DNA of 64,000 bases from Thiothrix sp. (GCA_008015155.1 SSFA01000008.1:186001-250000); one strand, 5' to 3'; positions 44,647 to 55,735 are shown, counted from the stretch's first letter. The notes: a model not told the origin generated them from the letters alone. Numbers and translations: made by a program.

Positions 44647-45477
44647 TTAAGCCAAGAAATCTATAACACTTTGAATCTGTTCAGCAGTCGCTAATGTGGG
44701 CGCATGTCCAACTTTTGAAAAGGTTATCGCTTGGGCTTTTGGCTGCTCCGCAAGCATACGTTCTACTTGTTCAGCAGATAATAGATCAGATAGCTCACCA
44801 CGAATCACTAGAGTCGGGCAGATAATTTGCGCCCATACCGGCCATAAGGTGACTTCGCCTGTGTAATTATTGAAAGGCTCTACTAAGCGCACATCATAAT
44901 GTAAAGTGATTTTACCCGCGCTCGTGCGTCGCGCTGAAGTCATCGCCATGCGTTGCCAGAATGCATCGGTATTCTCCCCAAATGGCAAATAAACCTGCCG
45001 CAACCAAGCTTCCAACTCACTCACATTATTAAAACTAGGCTGCGAACCGGCATAAGTACGAATCCGCTCGATGGCCGCCACAGGAATTTCTGGCCCCACA
45101 TCATTGAGTACTAGCTTTTGCATGCGCTCAGGAGCAAAGGCCGCGACTGCCATGCCAATCAAGCCGCCCATCGAAGTCCCCACCCATTTAAACTGCTCAA
45201 TTCCCAATTGATTGGCCAAATCTAGGGCAATTTGCGCATAAAACGGCACGATATAATGCTCCAGGGGTGAATTACTCCATTGCGACAAGCCGCGTCCGGG
45301 CGTATCGGGGCAAATCACTCGATAGCGAGTTGACAAAGCGGCAGCTAGCTCATCGAAATCACGCCCTGTACGAGTTAATCCATGCCAGCAAATCACCACC
45401 GGTGCTTGTGGATCGCCCCATTCAACATAGTGAATCTCGAGATTTTGACAGGTGATAAAGTGATGACTTGGCGACAT
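44647..45477 (-). CDS. Alpha/beta hydrolase
   Basis: 276 residues of the alpha/beta-hydrolase fold: oxyanion strand VVICWHGLTRTGRDFDEL, nucleophile elbow WVGTSMGGLIG (Ser), acid after VIRGELSDLL (Asp), and KVGHAPTLA (His). The wide family includes esterases and lactonases; no substrate is indicated. It lies upstream of nothing on its strand and 42 nt past the EamA gene, so it may be the last gene of a loose run DUF945-EamA-hydrolase. The ribosome binding site is weak. Confidence 0.87.
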   Translation of the reverse strand: MSPSHHFITCQNLEIHYVEWGDPQAPVVICWHGLTRTGRDFDELAAALSTRYRVICPDTPGRGLSQWSNSPLEHYIVPFYAQIALDLANQLGIEQFKWVGTSMGGLIGMAVAAFAPERMQKLVLNDVGPEIPVAAIERIRTYAGSQPSFNNVSELEAWLRQVYLPFGENTDAFWQRMAMTSARRTSAGKITLHYDVRLVEPFNNYTGEVTLWPVWAQIICPTLVIRGELSDLLSAEQVERMLAEQPKAQAITFSKVGHAPTLATAEQIQSVIDFLA

Positions 45478-45519
45478 AGCAAGAATCCCAAAATTAAAGT
45501 GATTTAAGGATAGCTGTGT

Positions 45520-46401
45520 TTAGGATTTTTTGACAACCAAATACACACCCGCCACAGTCAGTCCAATCGCTGCAATGGCTAAAAGGGGTAAAGACTCGTC
45601 AAATAATAACCAAGCCTCAATACTCGTTGCGGGTGGGACTAAATAAAAATAACTGGCGACTTTAGCGGCCTCGCCTTCACGAATCATATACATAAGCAGT
45701 AAAATAGCACTGACCGATAAACCTAAAACCAACCAAGCTAAAGCTAAGATCAATTGCTGATCCCAAATGACCACTCGTGTTTCAAAGCTATAGGCTAAAA
45801 CGCCCATGAAAATTGCGGTACTCACATACTGCCACAGTGACCCTGCCACTAAATTGACACCACCACCAAAACGCTTTTGATAGACTGTACCCAGCACAAT
45901 GGCAGCTAGAGCAATTAAGGTGGCGGCTAAAGCAGGCCAGGCTAATTCAAACTTACCATAGCCGCGTGTGCTTAGAATAACCACTGTGACCCCAATTAAG
46001 CCCAAAGCTAGCCCCAACCATTGACGTGGGGCTAAACGCTCACCAAACAGATGCCAACCTAAGACAGCAGTCAGTAAGGGCTGAATGCCTACTATAATTG
46101 CAGTGATCCCAGCTGGCATTCCCCATTTAATAGCAGCAAACACGCCTCCCAAATACACGCCATGCAATAATAAGCCGGTCACCATCTGATGCCCTGCTTG
46201 TTGCCAACTTGGCCATTGCACCCGCAGTACGACACAAAGCAGTAAAAATACTGCTATGGTCCAAAGCATGCGAATAAACAGTAAATAGAAGGGTTCAATA
46301 AAAGGTAAAGCGTACTTCGCGCCTATAAACCCAGTACTCCATAAAAATACAAATAAAAATGGAATAGCTTGGATAAAGGCGCGATGTAAGCGAGTATTCA
46401 A
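45520..46401 (-). CDS. EamA/DMT family transporter
   Basis: 293 residues with ten hydrophobic helices arranged as two EamA repeats (first around FLFVFLWSTGFIGAKYALP, second around LAATLIALAAIVLGTVYQKRF). DMT proteins of this type export metabolites such as amino acids; the substrate is unknown. The start is TTG at 46401, with AAGGA 8 nt before it; no in-frame ATG gives the full first helix. It begins 12 nt past the DUF945 gene stop, so the two are probably co-transcribed. Confidence 0.88.
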   Translation of the reverse strand: MNTRLHRAFIQAIPFLFVFLWSTGFIGAKYALPFIEPFYLLFIRMLWTIAVFLLLCVVLRVQWPSWQQAGHQMVTGLLLHGVYLGGVFAAIKWGMPAGITAIIVGIQPLLTAVLGWHLFGERLAPRQWLGLALGLIGVTVVILSTRGYGKFELAWPALAATLIALAAIVLGTVYQKRFGGGVNLVAGSLWQYVSTAIFMGVLAYSFETRVVIWDQQLILALAWLVLGLSVSAILLLMYMIREGEAAKVASYFYLVPPATSIEAWLLFDESLPLLAIAAIGLTVAGVYLVVKKS

Positions 46402-46413
46402 TCCCTAAATCCT

Positions 46414-48009
46414 TTATTGAGGGGTTTGCCCATTCATTTGTTGGAGTTGCTTGAGCATTTCAAGGGTCTCTTTAGGCACATCATCGCTCTCCTCTAATTG
46501 CTGCATAATTTCTGGAGTCATGCCCTGCTCTTCAATTTGCTTCATAAGATCAGCGGGAATACCTAAATCAGAGGCCGCATTTTGTGGCATACTCGGCATT
46601 TGCGGGAAGAATTTAGCCGGTAAATCTGCGAACTGGATCGGTTCGCCATTTAACTCAGCACTATCTCCTAGCAGCTTCAAATCAAGTTTGTACTGATTAT
46701 TCACCTCTACAATCGCTTTCTGCTCAAGTGGTGACGCCAACAACATGCCCATATCTTCAGGGACTGCTGCTTTATCCGCAGTCAAATTCAAACTACCTTT
46801 AACTAATCGCCCCCAATCTTGCGGCCCATAAAGCATTAGATCATTCAAGGTGAGCGGCTTATCACTACCTGCATAGGTCAAATCAGCCAAGCCACTGACT
46901 TTACCCTTATCTAAAGTCAAACTTAAGTCATAGCGCAATTTAGATTGACCAGGCTGTAAGACTTTATTTAAAACAATATCCAATAGTTGCTCGGTTGCTT
47001 GCTGCAGTTCTTGGGCAATCTGTTGTTGCTGTTTTTGGCCTTCCGGTAATTCTGTTGCCGCTTCATCCACTTGCATTTGCTCTTGTAAGCTTTGCATTTT
47101 AGCTTGTAGAGCTTGAATCTCTTTTAGACCTTCTAATTTGAAACCTGCATAGTCGACTTTTAAATCAGCTTGCTTGATTTGAATTTCAGGTGCACCTTGA
47201 ATATTGGCAATTTGGAAGGAACCATTACCTTGGATACTGCCATTTTGCTCGCTAGTCGTAGATTGCGCGGATACATCTAGTTTGACAGGCTCAGTTTTAC
47301 CTGCAGCCAAAATACTAATGCTAGGTGCTTTAAGATTAAAACTCTCTAAGCCACCCGCTATTGGCCCCACTTTACCTTCCGCCTCAACACTCGGAATGGT
47401 AAATGTTGTATTTGCATCGCGTACTTCAAAAGCATCGGCCTTGAGGCTAAACGGACCCGCATTCTGCTCGGCGGCAATATCTGCAGTTAAAGTCGCACCA
47501 GCAAACTTCAACTTAGCACCATTGTCATCAAGACTTACATCCATAGGATTAAGCGACATCGTGGAATGCATGACTTTATCAAAGCCAATTCTTGTATCAG
47601 CTACAAAGGCCTCTTTACCACCAAAAGCTTTTTCTACGAAAGCTTTGGATTCGGCAGGTAGACTAGCTGTATCTAAACGGGTTTCCCAATGCGAGACACC
47701 TAAACCACCGCCGCTAGTGAGTAATAAAGGACCATGTTGAATTTTGTGGGTAAATTGCGCATTATTCAGCCACTGACTCATCAAAGGCTCTTTCACCAAT
47801 AAACGGGTGACTGCTTGTGCGCCCATCAGTGAACGCTCGTAGCTGACTAACTCTTGGCTAATACCTTGAGCCGCACTATTTTTATTGGCTTGCTCAATCT
47901 GGGCGCGGACAATTTTTTCAGTTTCTTGCCCTACATACCAAGTCGCCCCTAACCAAGCAGCACCACCAACCGCTAACAGAGCTGCGATCACCACACCTAA
48001 TTTTTTCAT
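46414..48009 (-). CDS. DUF945 (YdgA-like) protein
   Basis: 531 residues. An N-terminal signal anchor (GVVIAALLAVGGAAWLGATWYVG) is followed by the DUF945 pattern: EKIVRAQIEQANKN, QELVSYERSLMGAQAVTRLLV, and HKIQHGPLLL, a hallmark of YdgA-type proteins. A Gln-rich coiled coil lies near residues 290-345 (LQEQMQVDEAATELPEGQKQ, QQQIAQELQQATEQL). The C-terminal 80 residues are acidic and Met/Gln/Pro-rich (EEQGMTPEIMQQLEES). It probably sits in the inner membrane facing the periplasm. Its role is unknown. AGGAG precedes the ATG. Confidence 0.87.
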   Translation of the reverse strand: MKKLGVVIAALLAVGGAAWLGATWYVGQETEKIVRAQIEQANKNSAAQGISQELVSYERSLMGAQAVTRLLVKEPLMSQWLNNAQFTHKIQHGPLLLTSGGGLGVSHWETRLDTASLPAESKAFVEKAFGGKEAFVADTRIGFDKVMHSTMSLNPMDVSLDDNGAKLKFAGATLTADIAAEQNAGPFSLKADAFEVRDANTTFTIPSVEAEGKVGPIAGGLESFNLKAPSISILAAGKTEPVKLDVSAQSTTSEQNGSIQGNGSFQIANIQGAPEIQIKQADLKVDYAGFKLEGLKEIQALQAKMQSLQEQMQVDEAATELPEGQKQQQQIAQELQQATEQLLDIVLNKVLQPGQSKLRYDLSLTLDKGKVSGLADLTYAGSDKPLTLNDLMLYGPQDWGRLVKGSLNLTADKAAVPEDMGMLLASPLEQKAIVEVNNQYKLDLKLLGDSAELNGEPIQFADLPAKFFPQMPSMPQNAASDLGIPADLMKQIEEQGMTPEIMQQLEESDDVPKETLEMLKQLQQMNGQTPQ

Positions 48010-48100
48010 TCAGAATCTCCTAATTTTTAATATTAATTAAGCTAACTAAGCTGGGAATAACTCAACTGACTTGCTTGCGACGGCTTACTTAACGACTGCC

Positions 48101-49657
48101 TTAACGTCCAAGCATTTGCCGAAAAGATAAGCCACTTAAACGCAAAGTCAGAAAATAACTTACAATCGACAAAGCGATTAAACCGCCTAACGCCGTTAAG
48201 CGTAGACCTGTCTCAGCACTCTGCCACCACTGCGCTTCGGGCAAGAGCATCCATACTGCCAATCCCATCACCACTGAAGCGCTAGCAATGCGTAGTAAAT
48301 GCTTTAGCCAACCACCTTGAGCGGCAAACACACCTTCTTTATACAAGGTGCGAAACAATAAACCCGCGTTCACATACCCTGCTAACGCAGTGGCTAGCGC
48401 TAGTCCCGCATGGGCGCCAGCAATACCAGAAAAAAACCACGGCAAGACAATTAATACATTCAAAGCCATATTCGCAAAAATCGAGATAATCCCGATTTTA
48501 ACGGGTGTTTTCGTATCTTGGCGTGAATAGAACCCGGGTGCTAAGACTTTCACTAAAATAAACGCCGGTAAGCCAAACGAGTAGGTCATCAAACTCAGAG
48601 CAGACATTTCCACATCACTCCATTTAAAGGCTCCATGCATCATCACGGCGGCTAAAATCGGCTCAGCTAATAAGATTAAGCCTAAAGTAGCTGGCACTGA
48701 AATTAATAGGGCTAAGCGTAAAGCCCAATCCATGGTACTACGAAATTGGCTTGCATCCGCTTTAGCATGATCACTGGAAAGTTTGGGTAAAATAACTGTA
48801 CCTAAAGCTACCCCAAAAATAGCCAAGGGCAACTCGACAAAGCGATCTGAGTAATACAGCCATGAAATACTACCTACGACTAAGTAGGAGGCAATGACCG
48901 TGTTAATCACCAAATTCAATTGTGCCACTGAAGAGCCAAACAAAGCAGGGATCATAAGACGCATCACACGCTTCACGCCTGCATGGGCACGCCGTACTTT
49001 GAACTTAGGCAATAAACCTAAGCGCATTAAAGCTGGAATTTGAAATAAAAATTGCACAACACCTGCAAAGAATACGCCCCATGCTAAGGCCATCACCGGC
49101 TCATCAAAATACGGTGGTGCCCAAATAGCAAAAGCTATCATTACTATATTTAACAACGCAGGGGTTAAGGCAGGAATGGCAAATTTGCCAAAGGTATTCA
49201 GAATGCCACCAACTAACCCGGCAAGCGAAATAAATAAAATATACGGGAAAGTAATCCGGAGCATCTCGGCTGCTAGTTCCGGTCGAGCACCTGCCTGCTC
49301 AGCAAAGCCCGGAGCAAAAAGCTCCACTACCCACGGTGCCGCGATCATACCAATCGAAGTAATCAGCAGTAGAATCAAGCCTAACGTACCGGCTACATAA
49401 TCAATTAAGTCTTGCAGAGCCTCACGACTTTGCTTTTCTTTGTATTCAGCCAAAATGGGTACGAATGCTAGAGAGAAAGCACCTTCTGCAAAAAAGCGCC
49501 GTAATAAATTCGGGATTTTGAACGCTACAAAGAAAGCATCCGTCGCACCATCGACAGGGAAATAACGTGCAACGACCACATCACGTAGCAACCCCAAGAC
49601 GCGCGAGATCATAGTCATCGCACTAATCACAGCACCCGAACGCAATAAGCGACTCAT
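48101..49657 (-). CDS. murJ: Lipid II flippase MurJ
   Basis: 518 residues with about 14 helices. MurJ signatures are SRVLGLLRDVVVARYFPVDGATDAFFVAFKIPNLLRRFFAEGAFSLAFVPILAEY at the N-terminus, carrying the conserved arginines and the AEGAFS motif. The protein flips lipid II from the cytoplasmic to the periplasmic side for peptidoglycan synthesis and is normally essential. It stands alone; the usual neighbour rpsT is not seen in the upstream gap. Confidence 0.96.
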   Translation of the reverse strand: MSRLLRSGAVISAMTMISRVLGLLRDVVVARYFPVDGATDAFFVAFKIPNLLRRFFAEGAFSLAFVPILAEYKEKQSREALQDLIDYVAGTLGLILLLITSIGMIAAPWVVELFAPGFAEQAGARPELAAEMLRITFPYILFISLAGLVGGILNTFGKFAIPALTPALLNIVMIAFAIWAPPYFDEPVMALAWGVFFAGVVQFLFQIPALMRLGLLPKFKVRRAHAGVKRVMRLMIPALFGSSVAQLNLVINTVIASYLVVGSISWLYYSDRFVELPLAIFGVALGTVILPKLSSDHAKADASQFRSTMDWALRLALLISVPATLGLILLAEPILAAVMMHGAFKWSDVEMSALSLMTYSFGLPAFILVKVLAPGFYSRQDTKTPVKIGIISIFANMALNVLIVLPWFFSGIAGAHAGLALATALAGYVNAGLLFRTLYKEGVFAAQGGWLKHLLRIASASVVMGLAVWMLLPEAQWWQSAETGLRLTALGGLIALSIVSYFLTLRLSGLSFRQMLGR

Positions 49658-49971
49658 AAATAGCAGCCAGTCCTTTCAATCGAAGGCGCTGATTCTGCAT
49701 CAAACCTATGCAAAGGTCATGCAGAACCTGTGATTTTTTCTATGAGTTGCCATCTATCTGTATAGGAAATTGCAGGTCATAGCTAGTTCAAACAAGCGGT
49801 GGCTTTTTAAGATTCGTAATTTAAACATCTTTAGGGGTTAGCCGCCTTAGCTAGCACCTGAGAAGGGCTATTGACCCTGAGCTGACTAGCTTTTAGCTTT
49901 CTAGCAAAACTTGCCTCAACACACTGAAGCGTCTAAAGTGGCGCCCTAATTTTGTAGTTTGGAACCTGTGC
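49658..49971. other. Intergenic region between divergent murJ and RDD genes
   Basis: This 314-nt stretch must contain both promoters. I looked for rpsT, which is often divergent from murJ, and found no matching ORF. No strong hairpin, tRNA or sizeable ORF is visible. Confidence 0.5.
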
Positions 49972-50412
49972 ATGAGTGTCTCCGCTGACATCGTAAGTTT
50001 CCCCCGTCGTATGGCTGCTATTTTCTATGACACGATGCTGATTGGTGTTACCACCGCTATTCTTGGCGGCATTCTAGCTACTAGTGTGGCTCATTTGGGG
50101 GGCATTCAGCTACATCCTGGCTCGCCCTTATCAAATGCCTTGTTTATTGTAGACTTAATCATCGCCTTTGGCTTGTTTGGCTGGTTTTGGACCCATGGTG
50201 GCCAAACCTTAGGAATGAGAGCTTGGAAAATCAAAGTGGTTACAGAAGATGGCTCGCCTTTTAACTGGACACATGCTTTTTTTCGTTATGTAGGTGCTTT
50301 ATTCAGTTGGATGGCCTTAGGTGTAGGGTTTTGGATTGCCATTTTTGACCCCCAGCGCCTGACTTGGCATGATCGCTTTTCTCGTACTCATTTAATACGA
50401 GAAGCTCGCTAG
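49972..50412 (+). CDS. RDD family membrane protein
   Basis: 146 residues with three membrane helices. The RDD signature begins at FPRRMAAIFYDTMLIGVTTAILGG (Arg-Asp pair) and closes with QTLGMRAWKIKVVTEDGSPFNW and DRFSRTHLIRE. RDD proteins are small inner-membrane proteins; some are Na+/H+ antiporters, but most have no known role. A ribosome binding site is not obvious. Confidence 0.9.
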   Translation: MSVSADIVSFPRRMAAIFYDTMLIGVTTAILGGILATSVAHLGGIQLHPGSPLSNALFIVDLIIAFGLFGWFWTHGGQTLGMRAWKIKVVTEDGSPFNWTHAFFRYVGALFSWMALGVGFWIAIFDPQRLTWHDRFSRTHLIREAR

Positions 50413-50555
50413 CCTTAATCCAGAACTACGACTAATCCTAGTTCAATTGACTTATAGATCTACTACACTTCCTAGACTTAATTAGCGTTATACTAGATTT
50501 GCTTTAATTTTTTCATAGAGCCTTAACTTAAAATAAAGAAACCTAAGGATTCGTC

Positions 50556-52040
50556 ATGAATTATCAATTTCAGGCTGAGGTGCAAGCCGCACAAGCCCAA
50601 GCAGATTGTGTAGTGGTCGGTGTTTATAAACCTAATGAGCTTTCAGCAGCAGCACAAGAATTAAACACAGCTAGTTCTGGTGCAATCACTGAGCATTTAG
50701 ATTTGGGTGATTTTTCAGGTGATAAACAACGCTTTAGCATGTTATATCAACTGCCTGGTGTGGCTGCCAAACGCATTTTATTAGTCGGTTTGGGTGAGCG
50801 CGATAAGCTCAATTTAGACACGCTGAATCAAGCTACTCATATGGCAGCTTTAACGCTTAAAGCCACTAAAGTTAGTCAAGTTGTTTCTTTTTTGACCGAA
50901 GAAGCTGCACAAGCTGCGGCCGAAAACGCTGTTCGCCAATCAGTCATTGCAGTGGCTGACACTTTGTATAGTTATAATGACTTCAAAAGTAATAAAGAAG
51001 ATATCCCAGCGCCTAGCCTAGAGAGTTGGACTTTCGCTCATCAGACAGATACCGATTTAGCGGCGGCTACTCGTCAAGGGGCAGCCATTGCGGAGGGTAT
51101 GAAGCTCTGCCGTGATCTGGCTAATAGCCCAGGCAATCAATGCACACCGACTTTTTTAGCTAAAACTGCTCTTAAATTAGCTCATTCACCCGCGAATCTT
51201 GAGGTAGAAGTTCTCGAAGAAACGCATATGGCTGAGTTAGGCATGGGTTCTTTTCTTTCTGTATCCAAAGGCAGTGAAGAACCAGGCAAAATGATTATCC
51301 TGCACTATAAAGGCGGCAAAGAAGGTGAGGCACCTGTAGCTTTAGTGGGTAAAGGGATCACTTTTGATACAGGCGGTATTTCTCTAAAGCCGGGCGCGGC
51401 GATGGATGAAATGAAATTCGATATGACTGGAGCAGCGAGTGTTTTAGGCACCTTAGCTGCCTGTGTAGCGATGCAGCTACCGATTAATATCGTTGGGGTT
51501 TTAGCAGCTGCAGAAAATATGCCCAGCGGCAAAGCCAGCAAGCCGGGGGATATTGTCACTAGCATGGCTGGCAAAACGATTGAGATTCTTAATACTGATG
51601 CTGAGGGGCGTTTAGTTCTATGTGATGCTCTGACTTATGTCGAGCGTTATCAACCAAGCGCAGTGATTGATATCGCCACCCTTACTGGTGCATGTATTAC
51701 TGCCTTAGGCCATCATACTTCAGGCTTACTCAGTAATAATGATGATTTAGCAGATGAGGTCTTGGCCGCTGGTAAGCAAGCTAATGATGAGGCTTGGCGC
51801 TTACCGATGAGCGATAAATACCAAGAACAGCTAAAAAGTAATTTTGCTGATATGGCCAATATTGGTGGCCCACCTGCAGGTGCCATTACGGCTGCTTGTT
51901 TCTTGGCACGCTTTACTGAGGGTTATCCTTGGGTGCATTTGGATATTGCCGGAACCGCTTGGAAAAGTGGGGCAGCGAAAGGCTCAACGGGTCGCCCCGT
52001 GCCTTTATTATGCCAGTGGCTAATTAATCGAGCACAGTAA
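50556..52040 (+). CDS. pepA: Leucyl aminopeptidase PepA
   Basis: 494 residues. The M17 signature NTDAEGRLVLCDAL and metal/active-site residues in GKGITFDTGGISLKPGAAMDEMKFDM are intact, with the N-terminal domain typical of PepA. It removes N-terminal residues from peptides using two metal ions as a hexamer; in E. coli it also binds DNA in carAB control and Xer recombination. AAGGA lies 7 nt before the ATG. It is directly followed by holC. Confidence 0.97.
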   Translation: MNYQFQAEVQAAQAQADCVVVGVYKPNELSAAAQELNTASSGAITEHLDLGDFSGDKQRFSMLYQLPGVAAKRILLVGLGERDKLNLDTLNQATHMAALTLKATKVSQVVSFLTEEAAQAAAENAVRQSVIAVADTLYSYNDFKSNKEDIPAPSLESWTFAHQTDTDLAAATRQGAAIAEGMKLCRDLANSPGNQCTPTFLAKTALKLAHSPANLEVEVLEETHMAELGMGSFLSVSKGSEEPGKMIILHYKGGKEGEAPVALVGKGITFDTGGISLKPGAAMDEMKFDMTGAASVLGTLAACVAMQLPINIVGVLAAAENMPSGKASKPGDIVTSMAGKTIEILNTDAEGRLVLCDALTYVERYQPSAVIDIATLTGACITALGHHTSGLLSNNDDLADEVLAAGKQANDEAWRLPMSDKYQEQLKSNFADMANIGGPPAGAITAACFLARFTEGYPWVHLDIAGTAWKSGAAKGSTGRPVPLLCQWLINRAQ

Positions 52041-52463
52041 TTGACGCGCATTGCCTTTTACGTGGGGCAGTCAAGCAACTTACAGGCACGGCTGTTGCTA
52101 GCCTGTAAGTTGGTGGAGAAGGCACTCGCCCAAGACATGCGTGTTTATATTCATACAGATCAGCTCAGTACCAGCACGCGCATGGACGAACTGCTGTGGA
52201 CGTATAGTGATCTAAGCTTTATTCCCCATGCACTCAACCCAAGCACAGAACAGGGATTGAAAGTCTTAATCGGTCATGACGATCCCCCTGCAGACCCCTA
52301 TGAATTTCTGATTAATCTTTCCAATCAAATACCTAGTTTCTTGGAACGCTTTGAGCGTATGGCCGAAGTGCTCGATCAGGAAGAAAGTATTTTAGTCGCT
52401 GGTCGCAAACGTTACCAAATTTATCGCAAGCAAGGCTATAATCTAGACTATCATCAGTTGTGA
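52041..52463 (+). CDS. holC: DNA polymerase III subunit chi
   Basis: 140 residues resembling HolC: RIAFYVGQSSNLQARLLLACKLVEKALAQDMRVYIHTD, MDELLWTYSDLSFIPHAL, then DDPPADPYEFLINLSNQIPSF. Chi links the clamp loader to SSB at the replication fork. The TTG start immediately follows the pepA TAA, and no in-frame ATG fits the family N-terminus. Position between pepA and valS is the conserved gammaproteobacterial order, which supports the call. Confidence 0.92.
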   Translation: MTRIAFYVGQSSNLQARLLLACKLVEKALAQDMRVYIHTDQLSTSTRMDELLWTYSDLSFIPHALNPSTEQGLKVLIGHDDPPADPYEFLINLSNQIPSFLERFERMAEVLDQEESILVAGRKRYQIYRKQGYNLDYHQL

Positions 52464-52508
52464 TGATCAGAGAGACTGCTTGCATAAAAAATACTATTGG
52501 CATACGAG

Positions 52509-52838
52509 ATGAGTAGCAGACAAGACTTAGAAAGCACCATACGCATTCCAGTGATAACCGACTTAGTGCGCCCCGGCGATCGCGCAGTCATTAAGCGCGC
52601 GAAAGCTGGCACGAATGCAGAATATCAAAAACACTTTGAGCGCCGTCTAAAACAACGGATCGAAGAGCTACAATCGGCGACCGGCCAAGATGAATACGCT
52701 GGTTTAGCCCGTGCCCATGCGATTCGCTCTGAGCAACAAGACGGCGATAATGTGTTAAACCTCAATCAGGGTTATGAACAAGAGATGGATCAACGTCGCC
52801 AAGAGCTACTGCGCGAATTGTCCTCGATGTTAAAGTAA
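52509..52838 (+). CDS. Conserved small protein between holC and valS
   Basis: 109 residues, cytoplasmic, highly charged. The start ESTIRIPVITDLVRPGD is strand-like; the rest is helical (AKAGTNAEYQKHFERRLKQRIEELQSATG, QEMDQRRQELLRELSSML). An in-frame TTG at 52497 is possible, but ATG 52509 is the natural start. Neither has a strong ribosome binding site. It sits between holC and valS, a position often occupied by a small protein of unknown function in gammaproteobacteria. Confidence 0.75.
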   Translation: MSSRQDLESTIRIPVITDLVRPGDRAVIKRAKAGTNAEYQKHFERRLKQRIEELQSATGQDEYAGLARAHAIRSEQQDGDNVLNLNQGYEQEMDQRRQELLRELSSMLK

Positions 52839-52899
52839 AAATTTTCCATTAATCGCGTTATAATCCGCTCTTTTCAGCATTCTTGGCAAAAGAGCGGAC

Positions 52900-55725
52900 A
52901 TGGATAAGACCTACCAACCCAAAGATATTGAACAACGCCTCTACCAAACCTGGGAACAACACGGCTATTTTAAGCCCAGTAGCGTAGGTCAGCCCTTCTG
53001 TATCATGATCCCGCCACCCAATGTCACCGGCACTTTGCACATGGGGCATGGCTTTAATCAAACCGTCATCGATATTCTCACCCGCTATCATCGGATGCTG
53101 GGCAATAACACTTTGTATCAACCGGGTACGGATCATGCAGGGATTGCCACACAAATGGTAGTTGAGCGCCGTGTGAATGCTGAAGGCAAAACCCGCCATG
53201 ATTTTGGCCGCCCTGCTTTTATTGAAAAAATCTGGGAGTGGAAAGGCGAATCGGGTGACACCATCAATCGTCAGCTGCGCCGCTTAGGTACTTCACCGGA
53301 TTGGAGTCGCGAACGCTTTACCATGGATCAAGGCTTATCGGCTGCCGTTGTGGAAGTATTCGTGCGTTTGCATGAAGAAGGTCTAATTTATCGCGGCAAG
53401 CGCTTAGTTAACTGGGATCCGGTTTTACATACGGCGGTTTCTGATTTAGAAGTTATTTCCGAAGAAGAAAATGGCTCGATGTGGCATTTCCGCTATCCGC
53501 TTGCCGATGCGAATGGCCAAGCGACTAGTGAGTATTTAATCGTTGCCACTACCCGCCCCGAAACCATGCTGGGCGATAGTGCGGTGGCGGTGCATCCTGA
53601 GGATGAGCGTTACAAGCATCTCATCGGTAAACAAGTCGTATTGCCACTAGTAGGGCGTTTGATTCCGATTGTGGGCGATGATTATGCTGATCCTGAAAAA
53701 GGCACTGGCTGCGTTAAAATCACGCCCGCGCATGATTTCAATGACTATCAAGTGGGCAAGCGCCATCAGCTTGAGCTGATTAATATTTTCACTAAAGACG
53801 CACATATTAATGATATTGCGCCGGAACAATATCGCGGCCTAGAGCGTTATGCAGCACGTAAACAAATCGTTGCTGATTTGGATGCCTTAGGTTTATTAGC
53901 CGAAATCAAAGAGCATAAACTCATGGTTCCGCGTGGTGATCGCTCGGGCACAGTGATTGAGCCTTATCTTACCGATCAGTGGTATATCGACTTAACCAGT
54001 GACACCCTGCCAGATGGTCGCCCGGGTGGTAAAACTGCGTTGGCACAACCGGCGATTGATGTGGTGGCGAATGGCGAAGTACGCTTCATACCCAATAACT
54101 GGATCAACACTTATAACCAATGGATGAATACGCTGGAAGATTGGTGTATTTCGCGCCAACTCTGGTGGGGGCATCAAATCCCTGCTTGGTATGATGCAGC
54201 AGGCAATATTTATGTAGCGCGCACTGAAGCCGAAGCGCGTAGTAAATATCACTTAGCGCCCGATTTGGCTTTGCGCCAAGATGAAGACGTATTGGATACC
54301 TGGTTCTCGTCTGCCCTTTGGCCGTTCTCTACCTTAGGCTGGCCGAACTTAGACGATGAAGCTTTAAAAACTTTCTATCCCACCAGTGTCTTAGTGACTG
54401 GCTTCGACATTATCTTCTTCTGGGTCGCGCGCATGATTATCATGGGCAAAAAGTTCATGGGCGATATTCCCTTCCACGACGTCTATATTCATGGCTTAGT
54501 GCGCGATTCCGAAGGTCAGAAAATGTCCAAATCCAAGGGCAATGTACTCGATCCTTTGGACTTGATTGATGGCATTGATCTAGAAACCTTGGTTAAAAAA
54601 CGCACCACGGGCTTAATGAATCCTAAAGATGCGCCCAAGATCGAAAAAGCCACCCGCAAGCAATTCCCCGATGGGATTGAAGCGCATGGAACAGACGCGC
54701 TGCGCTTTACTTTTGCCTCGTTTGCTACGGCTGGGCGCGATATTCGCTTTGATTTGCAGCGCTTAGAAGGCTACCGCAATTTCTGCAACAAACTCTGGAA
54801 TGCAGCCCGCTATGTGTTAATGCAATGCGAAGATCAAGACACGGGTTTAGATGAAAGCTTAGCCATCGAGCTATCAGTGGCTGACCGCTGGATTCGCTCT
54901 AAACTACAAACGGTCGAGACCGAAGTCACCGATCATTTGGACAATTATCGCTTCGACTTAGCGGCGCAAGCGCTGTATGAATTCACCTGGTATGAATACT
55001 GCGACTGGTATTTGGAACTCACTAAGCCGGTGTTGAGTAAAAACAATAGCAATGAAGCGGCTAAACGGGGCACACGTCGAACACTGGTTCGAGTGTTGGA
55101 AGTGACTTTACGCATGCTGCACCCAATTATGCCGTTTATTACCGAAGAAATTTGGCAAAGTATCAAAGGCTTAGCGGGTAAAACTGGCAATAGCATTATG
55201 CTGGAAGCTTGGCCTAAAGCTGATCAGAGCAAACTAGATAATTCCGCCGTCGCTGAAGTGGAATGGCTAAAAACTTTCATTATGGGCGTGCGCCGGATTC
55301 GCTCGGAAATGGATATCAAGCCGGGGCAAGTATTGGATATTTTGCTGCAAAACTGGAATGCAAACGATCAGTCCTTGTATACGCGCAATCAAACTGTAGC
55401 TCAAAGTATGGCAAAAGTTGGTCAAGCCACTTGGCTTACCCAAGATGCGATTGCTCCTGAATCCGCTACGGCTTTAGTGGGTGAGATGCAGATTCTGATT
55501 CCTTTAGCTGGCTTGATTGATAAAGACGCAGAAATTGCCCGTTTAACTAAAGAAATCGAAAAAATTGAGAAGAATTTAGTTGGAGTGGAAGCGCGTTTAA
55601 ATAATCCAGCCTTTGTGGAAAAGGCTAAGCCTGAAGTCATTGAAACGGCACGTAAACAGGCAGATGAACAAAAGCTGGCTTTGGGACAATTGCAGGCGCA
55701 GTTGGAGAAGATGCGGGGTCTATAG
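52900..55725 (+). CDS. valS: Valyl-tRNA synthetase
   Basis: 941 residues. Class I signatures are [18 protein letters not shown] (HIGH) and [16 protein letters not shown] (KMSKS). The editing domain motif [10 protein letters not shown] and the C-terminal coiled coil ([24 protein letters not shown]) are present. It attaches valine to tRNA-Val and edits mischarged threonine. It is the last gene of the pepA-holC-orf-valS run and is followed by a strong terminator. Confidence 0.98.
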   Translation: MDKTYQPKDIEQRLYQTWEQHGYFKPSSVGQPFCIMIPPPNVTGTLHMGHGFNQTVIDILTRYHRMLGNNTLYQPGTDHAGIATQMVVERRVNAEGKTRHDFGRPAFIEKIWEWKGESGDTINRQLRRLGTSPDWSRERFTMDQGLSAAVVEVFVRLHEEGLIYRGKRLVNWDPVLHTAVSDLEVISEEENGSMWHFRYPLADANGQATSEYLIVATTRPETMLGDSAVAVHPEDERYKHLIGKQVVLPLVGRLIPIVGDDYADPEKGTGCVKITPAHDFNDYQVGKRHQLELINIFTKDAHINDIAPEQYRGLERYAARKQIVADLDALGLLAEIKEHKLMVPRGDRSGTVIEPYLTDQWYIDLTSDTLPDGRPGGKTALAQPAIDVVANGEVRFIPNNWINTYNQWMNTLEDWCISRQLWWGHQIPAWYDAAGNIYVARTEAEARSKYHLAPDLALRQDEDVLDTWFSSALWPFSTLGWPNLDDEALKTFYPTSVLVTGFDIIFFWVARMIIMGKKFMGDIPFHDVYIHGLVRDSEGQKMSKSKGNVLDPLDLIDGIDLETLVKKRTTGLMNPKDAPKIEKATRKQFPDGIEAHGTDALRFTFASFATAGRDIRFDLQRLEGYRNFCNKLWNAARYVLMQCEDQDTGLDESLAIELSVADRWIRSKLQTVETEVTDHLDNYRFDLAAQALYEFTWYEYCDWYLELTKPVLSKNNSNEAAKRGTRRTLVRVLEVTLRMLHPIMPFITEEIWQSIKGLAGKTGNSIMLEAWPKADQSKLDNSAVAEVEWLKTFIMGVRRIRSEMDIKPGQVLDILLQNWNANDQSLYTRNQTVAQSMAKVGQATWLTQDAIAPESATALVGEMQILIPLAGLIDKDAEIARLTKEIEKIEKNLVGVEARLNNPAFVEKAKPEVIETARKQADEQKLALGQLQAQLEKMRGL

Positions 55726-55735
55726 TCGACAGGCC

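Noticed and set aside
47204..47740. 178-codon open frame on the plus strand
   Set aside because: It is antisense to the DUF945 gene, which has clear family motifs and a good ribosome binding site; the frame is a shadow of its codon bias.
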